The position numbers and the translations under genes are program-made. From Phycisphaerales bacterium (lineage in GTDB: Bacteria; Planctomycetota; Phycisphaerae; Phycisphaerales; UBA1924), in NCBI GenBank assembly GCA_016709445.1, contig JADJMV010000022.1, forward strand, positions 1-17,075: 17,075 nucleotides of DNA, in the 5' to 3' direction. The notes below the pieces were generated by a model. It was given only the letters and a program-made list of their open reading frames with translations. It was not told the origin of the DNA and did not search any database. Numbering within the stretch: position 1 is the first letter of the stretch; each line of letters begins with the position of its first letter. Shown here piece by piece: positions 7,686 through 16,469 of this stretch.

Positions 7686-8636
7686 ATGCTCAAAGTCCCC
7701 ATGCTGTTCTGCCTGGTGCTCGGGCTCGGCCTCTCCGCCCTGTCGGGGTGCGCTGCTTCGACGCCCACGCGTCGCGCGGCGGTTTCCCTGCCCGACCGCC
7801 CGCGGCAAGCGGTGCGGATCTTCGACCACGAGGGCAACCCGACCGACTGGGAATCGATGCTCGCCGGAGTCTCCGGCGCCGATGTCATTGTCATCGGAGA
7901 AACCCACAGCCATCCGCTCGGGCTCGAAGCCGCCGCATGTCTCTGGGACGATCTGCTGGCCCAACGCAGCGCACCCGCGCTCCTGCTGGAGTTCTTCGAA
8001 CGCGATCAGCAGGTGGCGCTCGACGACTATCTGACCGGAGTCACCGATGAAGCGGCATTCCGGAAGGCCGCCGGTAGAAACGACGGCAACTACCCGCCCG
8101 GCCACCGACGGATGGTCGAGGCCGCCAAGGCCGCGGGGCGCCCGGTCATCGCCGCGAACGCTCCCCGGCGGTATGTCAGGAAGACCAAGGCCGACGGCTA
8201 CGACGACCTCCTCAAGCTCGGACCCGAGCAGCGGAGGCTCTTCGTCGTGCCCGATTCCCTGCTCAGCGGCCGGTATCGGGACGACTTCTTCAAACTGATG
8301 AGCGGCAGCGACCACGGCATGGGGGGCGAGGGCGGTGAGATGCCCCCGGAAATGATCGAGAAGATGTACCGTTCCCAGCAAATGTGGGACGCCACCATGG
8401 CCGACTCGATCGACCGGGCGAGCCTGCTCGGAAACAGGCCCGCCGTGCTCGTGGTGGGCCGCTTCCACGCCGACCAAGACGGGGGCACCATCCAGTTGTT
8501 GCAGCGGGCGAGACCGGACCTGACTGTCCGCTCTCTCAGCATGGTCGCCTCCGATGCCCAGGAGATCGCGGAAGAGGACAGAGGAAGGGCCGACTACGTG
8601 CTCTATGTCGGCCCCGGGGACGACGAGGGCATGTAG
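7686..8636 (+). CDS. ChaN-family lipoprotein (haem/iron-uptake-like fold)
   Basis: This 316-residue protein has a lipoprotein signal (MLKVPMLFCLVLGLGLSALS, then GC; lipobox LSGC with Cys22), so it should be lipid-anchored outside the inner membrane. The mature part matches the ChaN-type haem-binding/iron-regulated family: DVIVIGETHSH (67-77), LLLEFFERDQQ (99-109), ANAPRRYVR (157-165), a QMWDATMADSI helix (232-242) and VVGRFHAD (256-263), where the GETH and G-x-x-H pieces are typical. ChaN of Campylobacter binds a haem pair, but a role in iron uptake is not shown for planctomycete members. A Gly/Met/Glu-rich loop (207-220) is an insertion. The start at 7686 is chosen over an upstream in-frame ATG at 7602 because the signal peptide begins there. 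The 7602 start would also overlap the divergent GNAT gene. Confidence 0.82.
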   Translation: MLKVPMLFCLVLGLGLSALSGCAASTPTRRAAVSLPDRPRQAVRIFDHEGNPTDWESMLAGVSGADVIVIGETHSHPLGLEAAACLWDDLLAQRSAPALLLEFFERDQQVALDDYLTGVTDEAAFRKAAGRNDGNYPPGHRRMVEAAKAAGRPVIAANAPRRYVRKTKADGYDDLLKLGPEQRRLFVVPDSLLSGRYRDDFFKLMSGSDHGMGGEGGEMPPEMIEKMYRSQQMWDATMADSIDRASLLGNRPAVLVVGRFHADQDGGTIQLLQRARPDLTVRSLSMVASDAQEIAEEDRGRADYVLYVGPGDDEGM

Positions 8637-8638
8637 CC

Positions 8639-8663
8639 GCCCTGCCGGCGCCGCCGCCAGGGC
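8639..8663 (+). terminator. Hairpin after the ChaN-like gene
   Basis: GCCCTG (8639-8644) and CAGGGC (8658-8663) form a perfect six-pair stem with a GC-rich 13-base loop, two bases after the stop and 21 before the pseudopilin ATG. It lacks a T run, so it may attenuate rather than stop transcription. Confidence 0.4.
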
Positions 8664-8684
8664 AAGGACTGATAGGATGGGGCC

Positions 8685-9476
<792 letters not shown>

Positions 9477-9497
9477 CCCCAGCCACCCTCCCTCCCC

Positions 9498-10925
9498 CTA
9501 CTGCTTCGGAGCCGGGAGGTGGCTCTCTTTGCTCCCGCCGCTCGGGCTCGTTCCCATGTTGAATGTAACTCTCTGGTCGGCCCGTCCCGGTGCGGCCGGC
9601 GTGACGAACCATCCCCACATCGCGGGCGCGCCATAGGAACGCACCGTCGTCGGCGGATGGAAATGGAAGGCGATCGGCGCGACGTGGTCGAGCTCGTCGT
9701 GCGTCCCGAAGTACTTCAGGGGCCGGCTGAGGTAGTCGTTCGGGAGCTTGCTCTGCTGGCGGCGCATCGCCACGATGTCCACGGGCACCCAGGCAAAGGT
9801 CTGGTTCGCCTCGTCATAAAGCGCGAACTCCACCCACACGCGGAGTTCGCCCCCGCCCTTCTGCTTCTTCAGGTAGATCTGCTTCTGGCCGCCCTGGTCG
9901 TCGTAGCCGATCACCAGCCGTGACGGAAGACCCGCCGCCCGATAGATCGCGACCAGCAGGCAGGGGAGGTCGAGTTCCGTCCCTCGCTTCTCGATCGCCG
10001 CCGCCGAAGCGCCCGGCGTGTCAAATCCCTCAAGCTGACCCGTCCGATCGAAGGTGAGCCCCTCGCCATTGACCTGCACGTGCTCGAGCACCTTGCCCGC
10101 CAGGAACTTCGCCAAGACAACCGGCTTGACCGCGTGGGGGTCCTTGCCCCCCGTCCATTCCTGCAGCAGCGCCGCGATCGGCGCCGGGTTGTAGGCGGCC
10201 CCCTGGATGTCAAAGTCCACGAACATCTGGGGCTGAAACGTCGACGCCGCGTCCGGAGGCCACTCGCCCTTCGGCCAATCCAGCTTGCTCGCCCCGGCCT
10301 CGTCAAAGACGGTGCGATAGCAAACCTGCGACGTGCTGACCTGAAACTCCATCTCCCGAGTGGAGTACGAGCCGCTGGGTGAGGGCGGCACCTGCCACTG
10401 TCCCCGCCAGGTCCCGCTCGGGAGCGGTTCGCCCCCGATGGTCCGTGTGACAATGGCGACCTCATCGGAGATCGACTTGTCGGAGATCTCGACATGGCCG
10501 TCAACCGCCGGAACCTCCTTGTCCGGCGGGCCCCAAACCTCGAGCACCGATGACGCCGTTTCCGGCAGAACCGGGTACACAAGAGTTGCCGAGTCGAACT
10601 CCCAGGTATCGTGCTTGGGCACCTGGGCCCCGTCCTGCGATTCGAGCCACTGCGACGCCCCGATAAAGATGTTGGTCGTCAGCGTCCAGCGCCGCGGGCT
10701 CGTGCGCTTGATGAAGGGGCTGGGCTTCAGCACCGGGGCCGCAGGCTGACCCGCGGCGGGCTGACCTGGTTGGCCCGGTTGGCCCGGCTGGGTCGGTGGG
10801 GTCTGAGGCTGCCCGCCGCGCCCCGGGCGACGAGACTGCGCGGAAGCCGGGCCGCACAGGCCGGCGATCGCGAGGGCTGCAACGCCGACGAGCAGCGCGC
10901 GGGTTCGGCTTCGAGAGAATCGCAT
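9498..10925 (-). CDS. Secreted transglutaminase-like protein lacking catalytic Cys and His
   Basis: This 475-residue protein has a signal peptide (likely cut after PASA at residue 29), a Gly/Pro/Gln-rich linker with PGQ repeats (34-64), an N-terminal beta-rich domain (about 70-245) and a transglutaminase-like core (about 250-400). In active members the core has G-x-C-x-D and later H-x-W and D. Here the first motif reads RGTELDLPCLLVAIYRAAGL (314-333), placing Glu317 at the Cys site by counting back from the conserved RAAG. The second reads LRVWVEF (361-367), with Arg362 at the His site; Asp383 (VPVDIV) is kept. A Cys at 322 is off register. I infer a non-catalytic fold, perhaps a binding or structural protein of the periplasm or surface. 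AGGAG lies nine bases before the ATG. It is divergent from fumC and convergent with the pseudopilin gene. Confidence 0.8.
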   Translation of the reverse strand: MRFSRSRTRALLVGVAALAIAGLCGPASAQSRRPGRGGQPQTPPTQPGQPGQPGQPAAGQPAAPVLKPSPFIKRTSPRRWTLTTNIFIGASQWLESQDGAQVPKHDTWEFDSATLVYPVLPETASSVLEVWGPPDKEVPAVDGHVEISDKSISDEVAIVTRTIGGEPLPSGTWRGQWQVPPSPSGSYSTREMEFQVSTSQVCYRTVFDEAGASKLDWPKGEWPPDAASTFQPQMFVDFDIQGAAYNPAPIAALLQEWTGGKDPHAVKPVVLAKFLAGKVLEHVQVNGEGLTFDRTGQLEGFDTPGASAAAIEKRGTELDLPCLLVAIYRAAGLPSRLVIGYDDQGGQKQIYLKKQKGGGELRVWVEFALYDEANQTFAWVPVDIVAMRRQQSKLPNDYLSRPLKYFGTHDELDHVAPIAFHFHPPTTVRSYGAPAMWGWFVTPAAPGRADQRVTFNMGTSPSGGSKESHLPAPKQ

Positions 10926-11044
10926 GGCAGTGCTCCTGTCTCCGATGGATCGCTCGTCCCGGCAGGTTGTACCCCTGGCCGGGCTTGCGGTTCCAAGCCG
11001 GTGCCCCCGATATTCCGGTCCTGAATGATACCACGCCGACTAGG
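10926..11044. promoter_or_regulatory. Divergent promoter region between transglutaminase-like gene and fumC
   Basis: With the fumC leader this forms a gap of 183 bases between two divergent starts, so it must hold both promoters. No strong -35/-10 pair is evident on either strand. TTGCGG at about 10986 with GAATGATACC further on is the best plus-strand candidate but the spacing is poor. Confidence 0.35.
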
Positions 11045-11108
11045 ATCCCTCATTCGGGGATTCGAACCGCCCTCCCCGGTGCGCCGGGGCAGCAAAGGGG
11101 AGTTTGCT
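11045..11108 (+). promoter_or_regulatory. Structured fumC leader with Shine-Dalgarno in a hairpin loop
   Basis: Three consecutive stems end exactly at the fumC ATG. ATCCC (11045-11049) pairs with GGGAT (11057-11061). CCCCGG (11074-11079) pairs perfectly with CCGGGG (11084-11089) over a TGCG loop. AGCAAA (11091-11096) pairs perfectly with TTTGCT (11103-11108), leaving GGGGAG, the ribosome-binding sequence, as the loop. The arrangement suggests control of translation initiation, but no known riboswitch class is recognised. Confidence 0.5.
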
Positions 11109-12563
<1,455 letters not shown>

Positions 12564-12571
12564 GCAGAATC

Positions 12572-12600
12572 GGCGGACGGGCCGTTCGAGCCCGCCCGCC
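12572..12600. terminator. Strong hairpin between convergent fumC and secreted-protein gene
   Basis: GGCGGACGGGC (12572-12582) and GCCCGCCCGCC (12590-12600) form ten pairs with one A-C mismatch and a seven-base loop, nine bases after the fumC stop and 22 before the opposing stop. It is well placed to end transcription from both sides, though there is no T run. Confidence 0.6.
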
Positions 12601-12622
12601 GGAGTGCGTCCGTGCGTCGTGC

Positions 12623-13288
12623 CTACTTGTCGGTGTCGACCGAGGCGGTCGCCTGATTCGTACGCAGATCCTGGAGGAGCGGTGAGTCGTCAAAGTTTGC
12701 CGCCGCAGCCGATCGTTCGCCCTCGCGCAGAGGGTGCAATCGCATGGTGAGCAGCGAGGCCCAGTCCCCACCCTTGTCCTTGGATTGGTACTCGATTGTC
12801 CAAGCGCCGCCGCTGCCCCGCGACATGCGGGCGCGGACGTCGTCATGGTGGCCCTTGGAGGATCCGAGGAATTCGTAGCAGTCCGAGGGCGACGACCCAC
12901 CGGAATCGTCGGGGCTCTGCGCCACGCAACTCGCATGCAGACGCACCGCCTGGTCCGCAATCAGGGCGCGAGCCGATGCATCGCTGAATGCAAAGACGAT
13001 CGCGCCGTCGACCGGCTTCCCGAAGGCGAAGCCCTCGTAGTAGAACTCCGCGATACTGGCCGACTCGCTGAATCTGGCCGACATGCTCGCCAGCGACGTC
13101 GAGAGCGATCCATCCGCAGCCCGAACCTCGATCTGGCCCTCCCACTCGCCCGCCATCGACCTGGCGACCGCGTCCCAGTCGGGGGCGCCCGAGGCCGAAC
13201 TCGACGAAGACTGTGCGCTGCACACCCCCGCCGACAAAACGAGAATCCCCGCCGCCATCCATCCCCCCGCACACCTCATGTTCCGCAT
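12623..13288 (-). CDS. Secreted protein of unknown function
   Basis: I do not recognise this 221-residue protein. It has a signal peptide (MRNMRCAGGWMAAGILVLSA, cut probably after CSA at 25), a Ser-rich stretch just after (SSSSSASG, 27-34), then an alternating-strand region starting MAGEWEGQIEVRA (46-58) and continuing through ARFSESASIAEFYYEGFAFG (71-90), GAIVFAFSD (95-103) and WTIEYQSK (163-170) to LLTMRLHP (179-186). GEWEG followed by beta strands resembles small lipocalin-like or DUF1579-like barrels, but this is a weak resemblance. Two cysteines (C121, C137) could form a disulfide. The start at 13288 is chosen because GGAGGG lies four bases upstream and the signal peptide begins there; the longer open frame to 13627 has no signal. 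It follows the propeller/dockerin gene on the same strand across 239 bases. Confidence 0.75.
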   Translation of the reverse strand: MRNMRCAGGWMAAGILVLSAGVCSAQSSSSSASGAPDWDAVARSMAGEWEGQIEVRAADGSLSTSLASMSARFSESASIAEFYYEGFAFGKPVDGAIVFAFSDASARALIADQAVRLHASCVAQSPDDSGGSSPSDCYEFLGSSKGHHDDVRARMSRGSGGAWTIEYQSKDKGGDWASLLTMRLHPLREGERSAAAANFDDSPLLQDLRTNQATASVDTDK

Positions 13289-13527
13289 AGAACCCTCCTC
13301 CGCCGGATGGCGGCCAGGTCGTGAGTTCCGCCGACGCGACACGACGCCGCCCATGCAGACATGGCAAAGCCGCTCGGCATCGGCACGCCGACCCACCAGA
13401 GGTTGCAGGAGTTCCCCCCTATGGCCGCGACCACCCGCATATGCCGCGAGGTCGCGAGGTCCGAAAGCCAAGACGGCCCCCGGGCACGGAGCCGGCGGCC
13501 GCCCTGGCGACAAGGAAACTGCTTCGC
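13289..13527 (-). other. Gap of 239 bases with several hairpins, no gene seen
   Basis: No coding sequence is supported here. Reading leftward it holds a GC-rich hairpin just after the propeller gene (13474-13494), then TCGGC/GCCGA (13374-13378 with 13387-13391) and a perfect CCATG-CAGA-CATGG stem (13351-13364, written on the plus strand), then the Shine-Dalgarno of the secreted-protein gene. It may contain a terminator and a structured leader or a promoter; no known RNA family is recognised. Confidence 0.4.
13474..13494 (-). terminator. Possible terminator of the propeller/dockerin gene
   Basis: CGGCCCC (13474-13480) and GGAGCCG (13488-13494) pair over a seven-base loop, with one A-C position on the plus strand that becomes a T-G wobble pair in the minus-strand RNA. 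It lies 34 bases after the stop of the gene at 13528-15123. No T run follows. Confidence 0.4.
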
Positions 13528-15123
13528 TCAGCAGCCGGAACTCCACGCGTTCAAGAAGCCAAGCACGTCCAGAGTGTTCACGCTCCCGTCCCCGTTGTAG
13601 TCCGCGGAACCCTTGCGGGCCGACCAAGCGTTGAGAAACGCAAGCACGTCGAGCGTGTTCGACAACCCGTCACAATTGAAATCGGCCTCGCACACGGCCA
13701 GATCCGCGACCCCCGAGATCATGCCGCCACAATCCGAACCGACCTTGGCCCGAATCTGAAGCGGCACGAGCGGTGACGGCGCATCGTCACCCACCGCCGA
13801 GCCCGAGAGCGTCACCGTCGCGGTCGCGACGCCGTTGGCCACGATCTGGCCGCCGCCGAGGCTGTTCAGACCCTCGACCAGCGTGGTCCAGGAGGTCCCA
13901 TCCAAACTGGCCTGCCACGCATAGGTCATCGAGCCTCCGCCGGACGCCGCGATGGAGAAGCTCACCGGGCCCGACGGGCAAGAGACGGCGTCCCGGGGCT
14001 GGGCATCGATCGAGACGCACGAGCCCACCGGGACCCCGCATCGAAGATCCTCGATGAACCAGCCCGTCCCGTCGTAGGTCAGGGCACCGTAGGCGAGGCG
14101 TACGACGCCATCACTATCCACACGCACGCTCGTCCCCGTCGCGCCGCGGATCTCGGACGGGCCCGCCTCATCAACAGGGGCGAGAGTCCAGACGCCGCCG
14201 GATCGGGTCGCACAGTCCACCGAGTCCTCCCGTCGAAACCCGACCACGGGCGAGCCATCGGCGTCCAGCGTCAGCGAGATCGACGAAGCGGAAACCCCCG
14301 GGGCGATGGACTCAAACTTCCAGACGCCCGCCATTCGCGTCGCGTATTCAAGGCCCGATTCCGTGCTATACACCACCCGCGGCGCATCGTCCGCCCCGAG
14401 AACCATCTTGACCTGGTACCCGTCCGCGCCAATCAACTCGTCCTGCCAGGCCCCACCCACGAGTCGCGCCACATGGATCGGGCCGCTCCCGTCCGCGCCG
14501 GGAATGATGTATGCAACCACCGGCACGCCGGTACTCTCCAGGTCGAGGTAGTCGCCGCCCAACTGCGACGTGGAGTAGGCGCCGAGAGCGACGACGTCGC
14601 CGCTATCGTGCACCCAAGCCGATCCGTTCCAGCGGGTGTAGTGCAGCGCACCATCGCCGTCGGGGTCGGCCTCGACGTAGGTCACGTGCGGCCGATTCGC
14701 CGAATCCAAGACAACCGCGATGCTGACCGGCTGCACCAGCCCGTTGTCGACCCGGAACGGCGAGATCGTCCACTGCGACGCCGAGCCACTCGCCCACTTG
14801 ATCCCCGCCCACGACTGCCAGAACACGTGGTACTTCCCGTCGGAGCCGCGAACCATCTGGCCCCAAGCACCTCCCGCGTTCGACGAGATGGTGGTGCGCT
14901 TCCAGATACCAGCGTCCTTCCACGCGAACCGAAGGGCGTACTGATCAGCGCCGTCGCGCTCGCAGTAGTACGAAATGGCCAACCCCCCACCGTCGGACGC
15001 CATGGAACACCAGCTCCCGACCTTGCCGCCCCGAGCGGTGCCGGCGTCATCGACGATATCCTGACCCAACACGGCGGACGCCATTCCCAGCGTCGCGGCA
15101 GCGGCGCACAATCCCAAACGCAT
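13528..15123 (-). CDS. Secreted beta-propeller-like protein with Ig-like segment and GC-type dockerin
   Basis: This 531-residue protein has a signal peptide (MRLGLCAAAATLGMASAVLG, then Q). About seven repeats of 42-56 residues follow, each carrying a strand ending in a G-x-W-type corner: ALRFAWKDAGIW (63-74), GIKWASGSASQW (107-118), ALHYTRWNGSAW (159-170), PIHVARLVGGAW (215-226), GLEYATRMAGVW (257-268), SVDCATRSGGVW (301-312) and ALTYDGTGW (347-355). This suggests a seven-bladed propeller, an inference from spacing. An Ig-like segment (about 370-478, SMTYAWQASLDGTSWTTL) comes next, then two dockerin-type calcium loops, DFNCDGLSNTLD (481-492) and DYNGDGSVNTLD (508-519), and a Gly-Cys end. AGGAGG lies eight bases before the ATG. 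The same C-terminus recurs in the gene directly upstream. The function is probably extracellular binding or attachment; no catalytic motif is seen. Confidence 0.85.
   Translation of the reverse strand: MRLGLCAAAATLGMASAVLGQDIVDDAGTARGGKVGSWCSMASDGGGLAISYYCERDGADQYALRFAWKDAGIWKRTTISSNAGGAWGQMVRGSDGKYHVFWQSWAGIKWASGSASQWTISPFRVDNGLVQPVSIAVVLDSANRPHVTYVEADPDGDGALHYTRWNGSAWVHDSGDVVALGAYSTSQLGGDYLDLESTGVPVVAYIIPGADGSGPIHVARLVGGAWQDELIGADGYQVKMVLGADDAPRVVYSTESGLEYATRMAGVWKFESIAPGVSASSISLTLDADGSPVVGFRREDSVDCATRSGGVWTLAPVDEAGPSEIRGATGTSVRVDSDGVVRLAYGALTYDGTGWFIEDLRCGVPVGSCVSIDAQPRDAVSCPSGPVSFSIAASGGGSMTYAWQASLDGTSWTTLVEGLNSLGGGQIVANGVATATVTLSGSAVGDDAPSPLVPLQIRAKVGSDCGGMISGVADLAVCEADFNCDGLSNTLDVLAFLNAWSARKGSADYNGDGSVNTLDVLGFLNAWSSGC
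13531..13683 (-). repeat. GC-type dockerin repeat pair, first copy
   Basis: This encodes residues 481-531 of the propeller protein: two calcium-loop repeats, each followed by LDVLxFLNAWS, ending in SSGC. At DNA level it is clearly similar to the pair at 15219-15371, so the two genes share a duplicated or recombined 3' module. Confidence 0.85.
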
Positions 15124-15180
15124 CGCAAGAACCTCCTCTGGCCCGCGAGCACTCGCAGGCCCTCCCAAACAACCCGGAAG

Positions 15181-15200
15181 AGGGGCGACGCTCCGCCCCT
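15181..15200 (-). terminator. Hairpin between the two GC-dockerin genes
   Basis: AGGGGCG (15181-15187) and CGCCCCT (15194-15200) make a perfect seven-pair stem with a six-base loop, 15 bases after the stop of the upstream gene. The minus strand continues CTTCCGG, which is only weakly T-rich, so readthrough into the propeller gene is plausible. Confidence 0.5.
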
Positions 15201-15215
15201 TGGTGGTGGGTTGGC

Positions 15216-16322
15216 CTAGCAGCCCGTACTCCACGCGTTCAGGAACGCCAGAACGTCGAGGGTATTGACCGCTCCATCGTGGTTGAAATCACCCGCCTCC
15301 GCCTGGGTCGACCAAGCGTTCAGGAAGCCCAGCACATCCAGCGTGTTCACGCCCCCGTCGCAGTTGAAGTCCGCGAAGCAGACCGAGAGCAATGCACCCA
15401 CGCTGCTCGCCGACCCGCACCCGTTCGAGATCGTGCATCGGTACCGGACCGCGTGCACAGGCGCCAGACGCAGACCGTTCCCCGAGTCCGCGGAGATCGT
15501 GAGCGTGTCCGTATCGCTGCCCAGCACGATCGCCCCAACGCCCGGCCCGCCGCCATCCCAGGAGCCGGTGGAGCCGTCGCTCAACGCGACGAACTCGTTC
15601 GATCCGGGGCTGGTCTCCCGCTCCCACTGATACGCCAGGGGGCCCGTCCCCGAGCCCGACGCCAGGAACTCCGCCGAGCCCGCAGCGCACGTCCCCACGC
15701 CGACGGGGTCCTGCACCACGCCCGCCCCCGTGCACGGGCTCGTGCCGATCAGGCTGAACGTTGTGTCGTGCGAGTAGTTGAAGAACATGTGGTACCCGCG
15801 GATATATCGGAAGTTGGAGCCGTCTCCACCGACGCCCCACGCGAGGCCCCAGTCGGGGTAGGTCGTCTGCGAACCCTCGATCTGGATCCAATACTTGATG
15901 CCGGGCTCAGCCACGAAACCCGGGCTGATGTTCATCGTGTACTCGTACATCGCGATGCCATTGAAGGTACCGACGTACGACTCCCCGGCGAGCCCTCGGA
16001 CGGAATACTCCACCGGGTGCGCAAGAACGTCGGGCTCGCCGCCGTACGAGTTCGACGGCCAGAATCCGATCACAAAGCCGGTCACGTGGCCATACGGCGC
16101 GCCGAGTTGATAGCCCCCCCGCCACTTTACCTGTGTCACCGTGCCCCCGCTCGCGAGGGTGAACGCATCCCAGGTGTACTGATCCGAATCGCTGTCATCC
16201 GGCTCGACCCAGGAAGATGGAGCAAGCCCCGCCGGCGAATACGGGGTATGCAGATACAGCACATCCGCCGGGGAATGGGACGCAATCGCGGCGAACACCA
16301 CGGCCAGCACAAATCGTTTCAC
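15216..16322 (-). CDS. Secreted GC-type dockerin protein with N-terminal beta domain
   Basis: This 368-residue protein starts at a GTG at 16322: AGGAGG lies five bases upstream and the signal peptide (MKRFVLAVVFAAIASHSPAD) begins there. The ATG 15 bases further up would place the ribosome site inside the gene. Residues about 22-195 form a beta-rich domain (LAPSSWVEPDDSDSDQYTWD, 33-52; TVTQVKWRGGY, 61-71; KYWIQIEG, 143-150), a type common in planctomycete exported proteins but without assigned function. An Ig-like segment follows (about 200-312, LAYQWERETSPGSNEF). The end has two calcium loops, DFNCDGGVNTLD (318-329) and DFNHDGAVNTLD (345-356), and ends STGC. Four Cys in the Ig-like part could pair. 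The gene lies 92 bases upstream of the propeller gene on the same strand, so the two are probably co-expressed exported proteins sharing one sorting or attachment route. Confidence 0.85.
   Translation of the reverse strand: MKRFVLAVVFAAIASHSPADVLYLHTPYSPAGLAPSSWVEPDDSDSDQYTWDAFTLASGGTVTQVKWRGGYQLGAPYGHVTGFVIGFWPSNSYGGEPDVLAHPVEYSVRGLAGESYVGTFNGIAMYEYTMNISPGFVAEPGIKYWIQIEGSQTTYPDWGLAWGVGGDGSNFRYIRGYHMFFNYSHDTTFSLIGTSPCTGAGVVQDPVGVGTCAAGSAEFLASGSGTGPLAYQWERETSPGSNEFVALSDGSTGSWDGGGPGVGAIVLGSDTDTLTISADSGNGLRLAPVHAVRYRCTISNGCGSASSVGALLSVCFADFNCDGGVNTLDVLGFLNAWSTQAEAGDFNHDGAVNTLDVLAFLNAWSTGC
15219..15371 (-). repeat. GC-type dockerin repeat pair, second copy
   Basis: This encodes residues 318-368 of the upstream dockerin protein: two calcium loops each followed by LDVLxFLNAWS, ending in STGC. 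It is the paralogous partner of the module at 13531-13683 and has the same length of 51 codons. Confidence 0.85.
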
Positions 16323-16422
16323 GAGAACCTCCTGCATGTTCCACCAAATGGCTTGCGGATCTCCCACCCGGCGGGGGGCGTCGCCACCCCGACCAACTCC
16401 ACCCATGAACGAACATCGGATG

Positions 16423-16438
16423 GACCGACCGCTCGGTC
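16423..16438. promoter_or_regulatory. TetR-operator-like palindrome
   Basis: GACCGACCGCTCGGTC is a 16-base inverted repeat with six perfect pairs on each side of a CCGC centre; it differs by one base from the perfect palindrome GACCGACCGGTCGGTC. This class of sequence is a typical operator of TetR-family repressors. It lies 101 bases upstream of the dockerin-protein GTG and overlaps the predicted transcription start. No TetR gene is in the window. Confidence 0.45.
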
Positions 16439-16440
16439 AG

Positions 16441-16469
16441 GCTATTTCGGACCAAAAGGACTGTAGCAA
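16441..16469 (-). promoter_or_regulatory. Possible promoter of the dockerin genes
   Basis: On the minus strand TTGCTA (16464-16469, four of six -35 matches) is followed after exactly 17 bases by AATAGC (16441-16446, three of six -10 matches). The predicted start, near 16434, lies within the palindrome at 16423-16438, giving a leader of about 112 bases. The boxes are weak, so this is a candidate only. Confidence 0.3.

Noticed and set aside
10768..10800. Short near-repeats in the transglutaminase-like gene
   Set aside because: They are explained as codons for the PGQ-rich linker after the signal peptide, not as a mobile or CRISPR repeat.
11056..11072. GGGGATTCGAACCG resembles the reverse complement of a tRNA T arm
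   Set aside because: The flanking bases do not form a five-pair T stem, and no acceptor, D or anticodon arm fits on the minus strand. It is probably chance, or at most a short relic.
13330..13450. Minus-strand GGCCATAGGGGGGAAC looked like the start of a 5S rRNA, and the GC-rich stems like an SRP RNA
   Set aside because: The conserved 5S loop (CCGAAC...GAAGT) and the SRP GGAAGGAAGCAGC tetraloop region are both absent.
13289..13627. Longer N-terminus for the secreted orphan protein
   Set aside because: The extra 113 residues lack a signal and are compositional; the ribosome site and signal peptide place the start at 13288.
15279..16466. Plus-strand open frame of 395 codons opposite the dockerin gene
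   Set aside because: It is an Arg/Val-rich antisense shadow; the minus strand has a signal peptide, calcium loops and a ribosome site.
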